Assembly: GCF_900088535.1 (NCBI RefSeq)
Contig: NZ_LT578417.1
Coordinates: 434,001 to 498,000 of the forward strand
Direction: 5' to 3'
DNA from: Cyanobium sp. NIES-981
GTDB taxonomy: Bacteria > Cyanobacteriota > Cyanobacteriia > PCC-6307 > Cyanobiaceae
DNA: 64,000 bases
Under the pieces are notes generated by a model. It did not search any database, was not told where the DNA came from, and was given only the letters and a program-made list of their open reading frames with translations. The first letter of the stretch is position 1, and each line of letters opens with the position of its first letter. Of the stretch, positions 21,612 to 30,768 are shown one piece after another. Position numbers and translations under genes: made by a program.

Positions 21612-23615
21612 TTGACGGCCCTTCCCCTGCTGCAGCAACCCGACCGGCTGCGCGAACGGCTCCGCGAGCTGCCCGCGGAGCCCGGCTGCTACCTGATGCG
21701 CGACGCCGCCGACCGCATCCTCTACATCGGCAAGGCGAAGGTGCTGCGCAACCGGGTGCGCAGTTACTTCCAGAGCGGCCGGGGCCACGGCCACAGCCCC
21801 CGCATCGCCCTGATGGTGCGGCAGGTGTGTGAGCTCGAGTTCATCGTCACCGACAGCGAAGCCGAGGCGCTGGCGCTGGAATCCAACCTGATCAAGCACC
21901 ATCAGCCGCACTTCAACGTGCTGCTGAAGGACGACAAGAAGTACCCCTACCTCTGCATCACCTGGAGCGAGGCCTATCCGCGCATCTTCATCACCCGCCG
22001 GCGCCGCTTCCGCTCGCCCCTCGACCGCTTCTACGGCCCCTATGTTGATGTGGGCCTGCTGCGCCGCACCCTGGCGGTGGTGAAGCGGGTGTTCCCGCTG
22101 CGCCAGCGGCCCCAGCCCCTCTACCGCGACCGCACCTGTCTCAACTACGACATCGGCCGCTGCCCCGGGGTGTGTCAGCAGAAGATCAGCTCGGAGGACT
22201 ACCACCGCACCCTGCGCCAGGTGGCGATGGTGTTCCAGGGCCGCAACGAGGAGCTGCTGGAGCTGCTGGGTGCCCAGATGGAGCGCTATGCCGAGCGGCT
22301 CGACTTCGAGAGCGCCGCCCGGGTGCGCGACCAGCTGCAGGGCATCGGCACCCTCACGGCCGACCAGAAGATGAGCACGGGCGACAGCTCGGTGAGCCGC
22401 GATGTGATTGCCCTGGCGGCCGATGAGCGGCTGGCGGCGGTGCAGCTGTTCCAGATGCGGGCTGGCAAGCTGGTGGGGCGCCTCGGCTACATGGCGGAGG
22501 TGCCGGAGCTGCCGGCGGATCAGCAGGACCTGGGCCAGATCCTGCAGCGGGTGGTGGAGGAGCACTACAGCCAGGTGGAGCCTGTGGAGATTCCCCCGGA
22601 GCTGCTGCTGCAGCATCCCCTGCCCCAGCAGGACCTGATCGAGGCCTGGCTGGGCGAGCAGCGGGGCCGCAAGGTGCGGCTGGCGGTGCCGCAGCGGCAG
22701 CAGAAGGCCGAGATGATCGAGCTGGTGGTGCGCAACGCCAGCTACGAGCTGCAGCGGGCCCAGCGGGCCAGTGAGCAGAACCTGCTCGCCACCGAAGACC
22801 TGGCCCAGCTGCTGGAGCTCACCGCCCCACCCCGTCGCATCGAGGGGTACGACATCAGCCACATCCAGGGCAGCGACGCGGTGGCCTCCCAGGTGGTGTT
22901 CGTCGACGGCCTGCCCGCCAAGCAGCACTACCGCAAATACCGGATCCAGAGCAGCTCGATCCGCGCCGGCCATTCCGACGACTTCATGGCCATGGCGGAG
23001 ATCATGCGCCGCCGCTTCCGCCGCTGGGCCCAGGCCAAGGCCGCCGGCGCCGACCTGCGGGAGCTGCGCCGCCAGGCCGGCACCGCCCTCCACACCGAAG
23101 GGCTCAACGACTGGCCCGACCTGGTGATGATCGATGGGGGCAAGGGCCAGCTCTCGGCCGTGATGGAGGCCCTGCGCGAGCTCGATCTGCACGAGGACCT
23201 CGTGGTGTGCTCCCTGGCCAAGCAGCGGGAGGAGGTGTTCGTGCCCGGGGCAGGCCAGCCGCTGGAGAGTGAGCCGGAGCAGCTGGGGGTGCAGCTGCTC
23301 CGGCGGCTGCGGGATGAGGCGCACCGCTTCGCCGTGAGCTTCCACCGCCAGCAGCGGGGTGAGCGGATGAAGCGTTCCCGCCTCTCCGACATCCCCGGCC
23401 TCGGGCCCAAGCGCGTCAAGGATCTGCTGGCCCACTTCCGCTCGATCGATGCGATCCAGCTGGCCAGCCCCGCCCAGATCGCGGAGGCGCCCGGCATGGG
23501 GCCAGCCCTGGCGCGCCAGGTGTGGGACTACTTCCATCCGGACCAGGAGCTTGAGGCTCCGCCCGGCCGCCACTCCGAACGGGAGAATGAACAGCCCCTG
23601 GAGCTGGCCGGTTGA
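21612..23615 (+). CDS. uvrC: excinuclease ABC subunit C
   Basis: A 667-residue nuclease of nucleotide excision repair that makes both incisions around UvrB-bound damage. It has an N-terminal GIY-YIG domain (residues about 20-100, with [19 protein letters not shown]), a UVR segment for UvrB contact near residues 225-245, an RNase H-like 3' half with [12 protein letters not shown] and MIDGGKGQL, and a C-terminal helix-hairpin-helix pair ([26 protein letters not shown]). The start is TTG 21612, since no ATG or GTG lies closer to the conserved region. The stop overlaps the next gene's TTG as TTGA. Confidence 0.96.
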   Translation: MTALPLLQQPDRLRERLRELPAEPGCYLMRDAADRILYIGKAKVLRNRVRSYFQSGRGHGHSPRIALMVRQVCELEFIVTDSEAEALALESNLIKHHQPHFNVLLKDDKKYPYLCITWSEAYPRIFITRRRRFRSPLDRFYGPYVDVGLLRRTLAVVKRVFPLRQRPQPLYRDRTCLNYDIGRCPGVCQQKISSEDYHRTLRQVAMVFQGRNEELLELLGAQMERYAERLDFESAARVRDQLQGIGTLTADQKMSTGDSSVSRDVIALAADERLAAVQLFQMRAGKLVGRLGYMAEVPELPADQQDLGQILQRVVEEHYSQVEPVEIPPELLLQHPLPQQDLIEAWLGEQRGRKVRLAVPQRQQKAEMIELVVRNASYELQRAQRASEQNLLATEDLAQLLELTAPPRRIEGYDISHIQGSDAVASQVVFVDGLPAKQHYRKYRIQSSSIRAGHSDDFMAMAEIMRRRFRRWAQAKAAGADLRELRRQAGTALHTEGLNDWPDLVMIDGGKGQLSAVMEALRELDLHEDLVVCSLAKQREEVFVPGAGQPLESEPEQLGVQLLRRLRDEAHRFAVSFHRQQRGERMKRSRLSDIPGLGPKRVKDLLAHFRSIDAIQLASPAQIAEAPGMGPALARQVWDYFHPDQELEAPPGRHSERENEQPLELAG

Positions 23616-23986
23616 CGTTCACCCCACGGCTGGTCAGCACCTGGTGGCGCGCCCGCCGCTCCCTGCTGCTGTGGGGACTGCCCCTGCTGCTGGCGTCGCT
23701 GACCGCGGTGCTGGGGGCGGCCGTGCCTGCCGCCGCCGCTCCAGGCCTCTGCGTGGGCCCCGTGTGCGCCGAGGAGATCACCCGAAGTGCCAAGCACCAC
23801 TGGCAGCTGCGTCTGCGGGTGAACGACCAGCAGGGCCGCCATGAGCGCCTGGTGGTGGACTGCCGCGACGGCCATCTCAGCCCGGCGGCAGGCCCCGTGG
23901 AGCGGGGCTATGCGGCCGCCGTGGCGCGCCGTGCCTGCCGCCTGGCGGGGGAAGCCCCCGCGGTGGCCATGAACCTCCGCCCATGA
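23612..23986 (+). CDS. small secreted hypothetical protein
   Basis: A 124-residue protein with a clear signal peptide: basic residues 6-16, a hydrophobic core [19 protein letters not shown] and an AAAAP cleavage region. The mature part is about 80 residues with cysteines at [16 protein letters not shown] and RRACRL, which could form two disulfides. The TTG start overlaps the uvrC stop and has a GGAG about nine bases upstream. The end overlaps the photolyase ATG by four bases. The family is unknown. Its position as a tightly coupled middle gene between two DNA-repair genes is probably incidental. Confidence 0.65.
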   Translation: MTFTPRLVSTWWRARRSLLLWGLPLLLASLTAVLGAAVPAAAAPGLCVGPVCAEEITRSAKHHWQLRLRVNDQQGRHERLVVDCRDGHLSPAAGPVERGYAAAVARRACRLAGEAPAVAMNLRP

Positions 23987-25524
23987 CGACCGGACTCTGG
24001 ATTCTTGGGGATCAGCTCCGTGACCGGCAGAGCGCCCTTGCCGCCCACGCCGGCAGCAGGGCCGAGGTGCGGGTGCTGCTGGTGGAAAGCCGCTCGGTGC
24101 TGGCCCAGCGCCGTTTTCATCGCCAGAAGCTGGTGCTGGTGTGGAGCGCGATGCGCCATTTCGCCGCCGAACTTCGCGCTGCCGGCTGGTTGGTCGATTA
24201 CGTCTGCTGCGACACGTTCGAGCAGGCCCTGGGCTCCTGGATCGCCGAGCACGGCATCACCGAACTCCATCTGATGGAGCCGGCCGACCGGCCGTTCCGC
24301 ACCGCCGTGGTGGCCCTGCACGAGCGGCTGCAGCGCGTCTCGCCCTCCACGCCGCGGCTGGTGTGGCACCCCTCCAACGCGTTCCTGTGGAGCCCGGACG
24401 ACTTCGCCGCCTGGGCCGGCCGCTACAAGCAGTTGCGGATGGAGCTCTTCTACCGGGAAGGCCGCCGCCGCTTCGGGGTGCTCCTCGACGCCGATGGCGA
24501 GCCCCTCGGGGGCCAGTGGAACTACGACCAGGCCAACCGCAAGGCTCCCCCGAAGGGACTCCAGGGTCCCGAGCCCCTGTGCTTCATTCCGGATGGCATC
24601 ACCGAGGAGGTGATCGCCGCGGTGGAGGCCATCCCCGCCCTTCCCGGCGAGGCCCGCCCCTTCGCCTGGGCGGTCACCCGGAGCCAGGCCCTGGAGGTGC
24701 TGGAGCACTTCATCTGCACCCGCCTGGATGGCTTCGGTCCATACCAGGACGCCATGGTGGGCGGCCAGCCCACCCTCTGGCATGCGCTGCTGTCGCCCTA
24801 TCTGAACCTGGGCCTGCTGCATCCGCTGGAGGTGATCCGCCGGCTGGAGCAGGCCGGTCTGGAGCGGGGCACCCCCCTGGCCAGCCTGGAGGGGGTGATC
24901 CGTCAGATCCTCGGCTGGCGGGAGTACACCCACGGCCTCTACCACTGGTTCGGCCCCACCTACCCGGCCCGCAACCACTTCCAGCACCACCGCCCGCTGC
25001 CCCCCTGGTTCGAGGCGCTCGGTGGCAGCGGCCTCCACTGTCTGGACACCGTCTTCGCCGAACTGGCGGCCAGCGGCTACGCGCACCACATCCAGCGCCT
25101 GATGCTGCTGGCCAACTACGGCCTGATCGCCGGCCTCGATCCCCAGGCCCTCACCGCCTGGTTCCACCGGATGTTCATCGACGGCCACGACTGGGTGATG
25201 CAGACCAACGTGCTCGGCATGGGCCTGTTCGCCGACGGCGGCCTGCTGGCCAGCAAGCCGTATGCCGCCAGCGGCAATTACATCAACCGGATGAGCACCT
25301 ACTGCAAGGGCTGCCGCTACGACGCGAAGCAGCGCACCGGGCCCGATGCCTGCCCTTTCAATGCCCTTTACTGGGATTTCCTGGCCCGCCACGAGCCGCT
25401 GCTGCGCCGCAATCCCCGCATGGCGCTCGTGATGAAGCAGCTGGAGAAGCTGGCCGCCCCGGAGCTGGAGGCCATCCGCTCCACCGCGGCGCAGCACCTG
25501 GAGGCTGCCGGCGGTGCGAGCTAG
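23983..25524 (+). CDS. iron-sulfur bacterial cryptochrome/photolyase (FeS-BCP, (6-4) photolyase type)
   Basis: A 513-residue flavoprotein of the photolyase-related family. The start [19 protein letters not shown] is typical. Cysteines at 353, 441, 444 and 457 have exactly the spacing of the four 4Fe-4S ligands of Agrobacterium PhrB (350, 438, 441, 454). Family members repair (6-4) photoproducts with light and use FAD, a 6,7-dimethyl-8-ribityllumazine antenna and the cluster. The segment YINRMSTYCKGC and the FAD-binding LGWREYTHGLYHW are intact. ATG 23983 overlaps the preceding stop as ATGA. Clustering with uvrC suggests joint UV-damage repair. A cryptochrome-like signalling role cannot be excluded. 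Confidence 0.93.
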   Translation: MTTGLWILGDQLRDRQSALAAHAGSRAEVRVLLVESRSVLAQRRFHRQKLVLVWSAMRHFAAELRAAGWLVDYVCCDTFEQALGSWIAEHGITELHLMEPADRPFRTAVVALHERLQRVSPSTPRLVWHPSNAFLWSPDDFAAWAGRYKQLRMELFYREGRRRFGVLLDADGEPLGGQWNYDQANRKAPPKGLQGPEPLCFIPDGITEEVIAAVEAIPALPGEARPFAWAVTRSQALEVLEHFICTRLDGFGPYQDAMVGGQPTLWHALLSPYLNLGLLHPLEVIRRLEQAGLERGTPLASLEGVIRQILGWREYTHGLYHWFGPTYPARNHFQHHRPLPPWFEALGGSGLHCLDTVFAELAASGYAHHIQRLMLLANYGLIAGLDPQALTAWFHRMFIDGHDWVMQTNVLGMGLFADGGLLASKPYAASGNYINRMSTYCKGCRYDAKQRTGPDACPFNALYWDFLARHEPLLRRNPRMALVMKQLEKLAAPELEAIRSTAAQHLEAAGGAS

Positions 25525-25536
25525 CGCAGCCCTGAG

Positions 25537-26253
25537 CTAGCGCAGCAGTTCCGGAAAGGTGGCCCGGAAGGTGGCCAGCTTGGGCAGGTCGTGCACCACC
25601 ACATAGGGATGGGCCGGGTTGCGCTGCACGAAATCCTGGTGGTAGGCCTCGGCCGGGAAGAAGCGGTCGCTCGCCTCCACCTGGGTGGCGATCGGTCGGG
25701 GGAACACCCCGGCCCCATCGAGCTGGCGGATGTAGGCGCGGGCCAGGCGCTGGAGCGCCGGATCCGCCGTGAAGATCGCCGAGCGGTACTGCGCTCCCAC
25801 ATCGGGTCCCTGCCGGTTCACCTCGGTGGGGTCGTGGGCCACCGCGAAGAACACCTTCAGCAGTTCGCCGTAGCTCACCTGGCCGGGGTCGTAGGTGATG
25901 CGGATGCCCTCGGCATGGCCGGTGCTGCCGCGGCTCACCTGGTCGTAGGTGGCGGAGCTGGCCGAGCCCCCGGCATAGCCCGTGTCCACCCGCTGCACGC
26001 CCCGGATCTCCTCGAAGATCGCCTCCATCCCCCAGAAGCAGCCGCCGGCCAGCACCGCCACCTGGGCGGGCCCGGCCCTGCGGCCGGGGGCCTGGGCCGG
26101 ATCGGGCAGTTCGGTGGCCTGGGCGGCCCCGATCGGCAGCGGCAGCCGCCGGCCGAGCAGCAACGGCAGCGCCAGCAGTCCCCCCAGCGCCCCCGCCAGG
26201 GGGATCAGCAGATGCCACCGCCTGGGGGGCGGGGCCTGGGGTGGGCGTGCCAT
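25537..26253 (-). CDS. msrA: peptide methionine-S-sulfoxide reductase, membrane-anchored or exported
   Basis: A 238-residue enzyme that reduces the S-epimer of methionine sulfoxide. The catalytic GCFWGME motif puts the active cysteine at residue 72, and GYAGG, HAEGIRITYDP and YHQDF follow in the normal order. Residues 14-34 are a hydrophobic segment after an RRWH pair, so the enzyme is probably exported or anchored in a membrane, unlike cytoplasmic MsrA. No C-terminal recycling cysteine is seen, so resolution must use another thiol. ATG 26253 is preferred; the upstream in-frame codons overlap the next gene on the same strand. Confidence 0.92.
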   Translation of the reverse strand: MARPPQAPPPRRWHLLIPLAGALGGLLALPLLLGRRLPLPIGAAQATELPDPAQAPGRRAGPAQVAVLAGGCFWGMEAIFEEIRGVQRVDTGYAGGSASSATYDQVSRGSTGHAEGIRITYDPGQVSYGELLKVFFAVAHDPTEVNRQGPDVGAQYRSAIFTADPALQRLARAYIRQLDGAGVFPRPIATQVEASDRFFPAEAYHQDFVQRNPAHPYVVVHDLPKLATFRATFPELLR

Positions 26254-26278
26254 GGAGCGACCAGGTTGTCTGAACGTT

Positions 26279-26632
26279 CTACCGGCGAGCCGCCGTGGCG
26301 GATGGGCCGCTGGCACGGGCAGTGCCTCCAGCCAGCCCGGGGACTGGCAGGCATGGCTCGGCGTCATCCAGTTCGGCCTCATCCGGCTCGGCTGCACCCG
26401 GATCAGCCCCGCGCAGATCGTCCACGCAGGTGCTGGAGCAGGCGTGGTCGAGAAGGTCGCAGGCCATCAGGCAGGTGAAGTAGGCATCCACGGCATCCCA
26501 GTGATGGGCGTGCTGCTCACAGCTTTCCGGATGGGAGGCCGTGGCGAGCGTGCAGCGGTAGAGCAGCTCGCGGGCATCGTGGTCCCGCGCCCGTGGCGGG
26601 GCCCGAAGCGGGGTGGCAGTGGGGTGGGTCAT
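26279..26632 (-). CDS. hypothetical cysteine- and histidine-rich small protein
   Basis: A 117-residue protein that I do not recognise. The N-terminal 20 residues are basic, and residues about 24-72 contain six cysteines and several histidines (YRCTLATASHPESCEQHAHH, and later TCLMACDLLDHACSSTC), suggesting metal binding or disulfides. The last 45 residues are acidic, then low complexity. ATG 26632 has a TAAAAT hexamer 53 bases upstream on its strand. The stretch with cysteines looks conserved in character; the tail does not. A spurious frame is possible. Confidence 0.5.
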   Translation of the reverse strand: MTHPTATPLRAPPRARDHDARELLYRCTLATASHPESCEQHAHHWDAVDAYFTCLMACDLLDHACSSTCVDDLRGADPGAAEPDEAELDDAEPCLPVPGLAGGTARASGPSATAARR

Positions 26633-26670
26633 GGCGGGAACTCCTGCGGGGCCGCAACCGGGCCCCTTGC

Positions 26671-26691
26671 GTCTCTGTGAGACTCATTTTA
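26671..26691 (-). promoter_or_regulatory. possible promoter and hairpin upstream of the Cys-rich gene
   Basis: On the minus strand TAAAAT (26691-26686) is a good -10 match 53 bases before ATG 26632. On the plus strand the same site reads as a GTCTC/GAGAC hairpin (26671-26683) running into a short T run, so it could also be a small terminator. The local AT richness is unusual in this window. Confidence 0.35.
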
Positions 26692-26776
26692 AGGCGGTTG
26701 TGTTCGGGTGCACTCCCCCGCAGGGGGATCGTTACCCCATCCCCCATTCCCATCACTGCCCCCCGCCAGGCGGCCC

Positions 26777-27682
26777 TCAGCCCAGCTCCAGGCAGGCCAG
26801 GCCGAACACCTCGTCCAGTCCCACCGCGGGAGGGCGGCCGCGGTACATCCGCAGCATCGTGTCGGTGCGGTGGAACCCCAGGCGCTCCATCAGCCCGTCG
26901 CCCCCGCGGTTGGCGCCGGGCACATCGATCAGCACCACGCCGGGATGGCGGGCCAGCATCCCCCGCAGCAGCCGTTCGGCCAGCGCGGGGTCGTCGGCCA
27001 GCAGCGGACCGATCCGCCAGCCGCTGCCGCGGCGCAGCAGGCAGGGGCGGATGCGGCCGAAGCCATGGCACTGGCCGCCAGCATCGATCAGGGCCAGCAC
27101 CGTGCCGGCCGGATGGCCCAGCCAGTCGGCCAGGAAGTGGGGGCGCGGGCTCGGCTCCCGCTGGGCGTCGTAGGCCTGCACCGCCCGCTGCGGCAGCTGC
27201 TCCCCCTGCACCAGCTCCAGTCCGTCCCGCCCTGGCCCCGCCAGCTCCTCGCCGCTGGCCACCAGCTGCCAGCGCTGGGTGGGGGAGGCCGGCTCGAATC
27301 CCCAGCGGCGGTAGTCCTCCACCCGCCCGAGGGCCGCCTCCAGCCCCACGCAGGGCAGGTCGGCGAGGTGGTCCATGGCGGTCCGCCACAGACTCAGGCC
27401 ATGGCCCCGGCCCCGCTGGGCGGGATCCACCAGGAACATCCCCACGAAGCCGTATTCGGCGTTGTAGCGCACACCGGCGATGCAGCCGATCAGCTGGTGG
27501 TTGAGCTCCTTCACCCACACGCCCTGGCGGTCGGTGTGGCGGTAGATGGCCACATCCCCCTCCCCCGGGCAGAAGCCCTCCGCCCGCGCCCAGGCCACCA
27601 CCTGGGGGATGTCCCTGCGGCTGAGCGTTCGGATCAGACCCTGGCCCGCCACGGCTCCCGATGTCTCGGCCCTGCTGCCCAT
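26777..27682 (-). CDS. GNAT-family N-acetyltransferase, two-domain
   Basis: A 301-residue protein with an N-terminal GNAT fold: the acetyl-CoA loop is in FLVDPAQRGRGHGLSLWRTA (RGRGHG), preceded by YNAEYGFVGM. The second half (residues about 165-290) has the layout of the YitH/HolE C-terminal acetyltransferase-like domain, with FGRIRPCLLRRGSGWRIGPL and VLIDVPGANRGG. The substrate is unknown. ATG 27682 gives the longest form; a start closer to the motif LIRTLSRRDIPQVV would also be possible. It is divergent from the ABC1 kinase gene with 87 bases between starts. Confidence 0.82.
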   Translation of the reverse strand: MGSRAETSGAVAGQGLIRTLSRRDIPQVVAWARAEGFCPGEGDVAIYRHTDRQGVWVKELNHQLIGCIAGVRYNAEYGFVGMFLVDPAQRGRGHGLSLWRTAMDHLADLPCVGLEAALGRVEDYRRWGFEPASPTQRWQLVASGEELAGPGRDGLELVQGEQLPQRAVQAYDAQREPSPRPHFLADWLGHPAGTVLALIDAGGQCHGFGRIRPCLLRRGSGWRIGPLLADDPALAERLLRGMLARHPGVVLIDVPGANRGGDGLMERLGFHRTDTMLRMYRGRPPAVGLDEVFGLACLELG

Positions 27683-27769
27683 GGCGGCCTCCCGGTGATC
27701 CCCAGCTTGGCCTGGTGGCCCCGGCCCCGCCGCGGCGCGTCAGCATGGGCCCCCACGGCCCACCCCCGC

Positions 27770-29410
27770 ATGCTCAGCGGCTCCTCCCGCGCCCTCGAGA
27801 TCGTGCGGGTGGTGTCCCAGCACCAGTGGGATTACCTGTTGAGCCTGCTCAGTGCCCAGCTCGGCACGGCCCGCGCCGCCCAGCCCAGCCTGCCGGCGCC
27901 GGAGGTGCTCTGCCGGGTGCTCACCGAGCTGGGCCCGGTGTTCGTGAAGGTGGGCCAGCTGCTCAGCACCCGGCCCGACCTGCTCCCCCAGGCCTACATC
28001 CGGGCCCTGGCCCGGCTGCAGAGCGACGTGCCGCCCGCCCCCTGGCCCGCGGTGGAGTCGATCCTGCTGCACCAGCTGGACGCCCCGCTGGACCAGGTCT
28101 TCGCCCGCTTCGACACCACGCCGGTGGCGGCGGGCAGCATCGGCCAGGTGCACCGCGCCACCCTGCCCGACGCCACGGCCGTGGCGGTGAAGGTGCTGCG
28201 GCCCGGCATCGACCGGCAGGTGGAGGAGGACGGTCAGCTGCTGCGCCAGATCGCAGCTCTGGCCGCCCAGACGCCCCTCGGGGCCAGCTACGACCTGCCC
28301 GGCCTGGCGGATCAGCTGATCGGCGCCCTCGAGGGTGAGATCGACTTCCGCAGCGAGGCCAGCCACACCGAGCGGCTGGCGGAGGTGCTGCGCCGCTCCA
28401 GCTTCGTGGGCAACGGCAGCCTGCGGGTGCCGGCGGTGTACGCCGAGCTCTCGGGCCCGGCGGTGCTGGTGCTGGAGTGGCTCGACGGCGACCCGATCCT
28501 CAGCGAGGCCGGCCGCGCGGCCCTCCAGGCCTGTCCCGACGGTCTGGAGGGAGCCACCAACAACCTGCTCGGCGCCTTCGTGGAGCAGTTCTTCGTGGAG
28601 GGGTTCTTCGACGCGGATCCCCATCCCGGCAACCTGATGGTGGCGGCCGACGGCACCATCACCCTGCTCGATCTGGGCATGGTGGGCAGCTTCGATCCCC
28701 GCACCCGCACCCTGGTGCTGGATCTGGTGCTGGCCCTGATCAATGAGGATCCGGCCAGGGCCACCGATCTGCTGGTGCAGCTGGCCCCGCCCCTGAAGGC
28801 CACGGCCGACCGCCGCCGGCTGCGGCGCCAGCTCGATCAGCTGATCCGCTCCAACTTCGCCAAGCCGCTGCACGAGCTCAACTTCGCCCGCTTCCTGGCC
28901 GATCTGCTGCAGATCGCCAACCGCGCCGGCCTGCAGGTGCCCGGCAACCTGGGCCTGTTCGTGAAGGCGATCACCAACCTCGAGGGCGTGGGCCGGGATC
29001 TCAATCCCGGCTTCAGCTTCACCGAGGCGATGAAGCCCCTGGTGAGCCGGTTGATGGCGCGGGCCCTGCTGCTGCCCCAGCAGCGGGTGATGCAGTTCGG
29101 CCTCGATCTGCGCACCCTGCTGCTCGACTCCCCCCGCCAGCTGAGCGGGCTGCTGCAGCGCTTCAGTGGCGACGAGCTGGTGTTCACCTTCCAGCTGCAG
29201 GGGCTGGAGCAGCTGCTGGGCAACCTGGATGTGCTCTCGCGCCGCATCGCCCTGGCGATCCTGGTGGCCTCCCTGCTGCTGAGCGCCACGGTGATGGCCA
29301 CCCAGTCGGAGCTGCAACTGCTGCGCCAGGTGAGCCAGGCCCTGTTCGTGGCCGCCAACGTGCTGGGGGTGTGGCTGGTGGTGTCCCTGATGCGCTCCGG
29401 CCGCCGCTAG
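27770..29410 (+). CDS. ABC1/AarF (UbiB) family atypical kinase
   Basis: A 546-residue atypical protein kinase-like ATPase. The KxGQ-type motif appears as FVKVGQLLSTRPDLLP near residues 62-77, the alanine-rich nucleotide loop as VAAGSIGQVHRA, and the catalytic and metal loops as DPHPGNLM and LLDLGMVG. Two C-terminal hydrophobic helices (LAILVASLLLSATVM and ALFVAANVLGVWLVVSL) anchor it in a membrane. UbiB-type proteins act in quinone metabolism, and plant plastid homologues act in prenyl-lipid metabolism; which applies here is not visible. ATG 27770 is chosen; the upstream open frame is antisense to the GNAT gene. Confidence 0.9.
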   Translation: MLSGSSRALEIVRVVSQHQWDYLLSLLSAQLGTARAAQPSLPAPEVLCRVLTELGPVFVKVGQLLSTRPDLLPQAYIRALARLQSDVPPAPWPAVESILLHQLDAPLDQVFARFDTTPVAAGSIGQVHRATLPDATAVAVKVLRPGIDRQVEEDGQLLRQIAALAAQTPLGASYDLPGLADQLIGALEGEIDFRSEASHTERLAEVLRRSSFVGNGSLRVPAVYAELSGPAVLVLEWLDGDPILSEAGRAALQACPDGLEGATNNLLGAFVEQFFVEGFFDADPHPGNLMVAADGTITLLDLGMVGSFDPRTRTLVLDLVLALINEDPARATDLLVQLAPPLKATADRRRLRRQLDQLIRSNFAKPLHELNFARFLADLLQIANRAGLQVPGNLGLFVKAITNLEGVGRDLNPGFSFTEAMKPLVSRLMARALLLPQQRVMQFGLDLRTLLLDSPRQLSGLLQRFSGDELVFTFQLQGLEQLLGNLDVLSRRIALAILVASLLLSATVMATQSELQLLRQVSQALFVAANVLGVWLVVSLMRSGRR

Positions 29411-29473
29411 GCCGCTCCAAGGCCGCCCCTAGGACACCCCGAGGCCATGGACTCGATGGGCCGGCGCGACCCC

Positions 29474-29479
29474 TAGGGT
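29474..29479 (+). promoter_or_regulatory. putative -10 box TAGGGT before channel gene
   Basis: TAGGGT inside CCCTAGGGTC ends 26 bases before ATG 29506, the modal spacing of the boxes seen in this window. Confidence 0.45.
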
Positions 29480-29505
29480 CGCCCCTGCAAGCCGCCGAAG
29501 CCCTG

Positions 29506-30585
29506 ATGCAGAGCCTTCGCTGTCTGGTGCGCTGCACGGTCCCTGTGGCCCTGGCGGCGCTGCTTCTTCCCATGGCCGCCGCGGCCCGGCTGCGGGTGGG
29601 GATCAGCGGCAGCGAGCCCTTCCTGGTGAAACAGCCGGGCGGCATCGGCGGCATCAGCGCCGATGTGTGGCGGGAGGTGGCCAGCGAGCACGGGTTCGCC
29701 TTCGACCTGATCCCTCAGGCCAGCACCCAGGCCAACCTGGACGGCGTGGCCCGCGGTGAGCTCGACCTGGCGATCGGCCCGATCAGCATCACGCCCGAGC
29801 GGCTGGCCCAGGGGGACATCGAGTTCACCCAGCCCTACTTCTTCGGCAAGGTGGGCGTGCTCCTGCCGCTGCGCGATGCCGGTCTCTGGACCCGCATCCG
29901 CCCCTTCTTCGGCATGGCGGCCCTCTCCTCGGTGGGGGTGCTGCTGCTGGCCCTGTTCGTGGTGGGCAACCTGATCTGGCTGGCGGAGCGGCGGCGCAAC
30001 CCGGAGCAGTTTCCACCCGCCTACCTGCACGGGGTGGGCAACGGCATGTGGTTCGCCATCGTGACCCTCACCACGGTGGGCTACGGCGACCGCTCGCCGG
30101 TCACCCGCAGCGGCCGCGTGATCACCGGGGTGTGGATGATCATCACCCTGCTGGCCGTCTCGTCGATCACGGCCGGCCTGGCCTCGGCCTTCACCGTGTC
30201 CCTGGCCCAGGTGCCGGCCGGCGGCATCCGCGACGTGGAGGATCTGCGCCGGCGCCCGGTGGCCGTGGTGGCCGGCACCACCAGCGAGAAGTGGGGCCGG
30301 CGCAGCGGCGCCCGCCTCAGTGCCCAGCCCAGCCTGGAGGCGGCGGTGGACCAGCTGGCCGTGGGGGAGGTGGAGGCGGTGATCTACGACGCACCGGCCC
30401 TGCGCTACCACCTGCGCACCCATCCGGATCTGCCGATGCGGGTGGCCCGCTTCAGCCTGGCCCAGGAGACCTACGGCTTTGTGTTCCCCACCGGCAGTGC
30501 CCTGGAGCGGCCCCTGGACGTGAGCCTGCTGCGGCTGAGCCGCTCGGGCCGGATCGAGGCGATTCAGCAGGCCTGGCTGGACTGA
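29506..30585 (+). CDS. GluR0-like ligand-gated potassium channel
   Basis: A 359-residue membrane receptor that combines a split periplasmic binding domain (residues about 28-130 and 245-355) with a pore module between them. The pore contains helix LLALFVVGNLIWLAE, the potassium selectivity filter TTVGYGD at residues 189-195, and a second helix (VWMIITLLAVSSITAGLAS). This order is that of Synechocystis GluR0, a glutamate-gated potassium channel. A signal peptide covers residues 1-27 (LALAALLLPMAAA-like). The ligand here is unknown; the binding lobe has LRVGISGSEPFLV and the ligand-lobe motif LDLAIGPISITPERL. Start ATG 29506. Confidence 0.9.
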   Translation: MQSLRCLVRCTVPVALAALLLPMAAAARLRVGISGSEPFLVKQPGGIGGISADVWREVASEHGFAFDLIPQASTQANLDGVARGELDLAIGPISITPERLAQGDIEFTQPYFFGKVGVLLPLRDAGLWTRIRPFFGMAALSSVGVLLLALFVVGNLIWLAERRRNPEQFPPAYLHGVGNGMWFAIVTLTTVGYGDRSPVTRSGRVITGVWMIITLLAVSSITAGLASAFTVSLAQVPAGGIRDVEDLRRRPVAVVAGTTSEKWGRRSGARLSAQPSLEAAVDQLAVGEVEAVIYDAPALRYHLRTHPDLPMRVARFSLAQETYGFVFPTGSALERPLDVSLLRLSRSGRIEAIQQAWLD

Positions 30586-30768
30586 CCCTCGCGCACCAGC
30601 TCGGCGGCGGAGGCAGCGGCAACGTCGGGTGGGCTGGTGCGGCTCCAGGTGAGTATTCCTCGCTATTTCGCGCCAACGGTCGTGCTCGCTACCGCCAGGG
30701 CGGAAGCCACGGACGTTGGGTGGAACCAACCACGGCCCCCCTGTGGCCTGCCCTACGGACCTGCGTTC

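Noticed and set aside
27294-27300. TTCGAATC-like T-arm motif
   Set aside because: It lies inside the GNAT gene on the other strand and lacks an acceptor stem partner.
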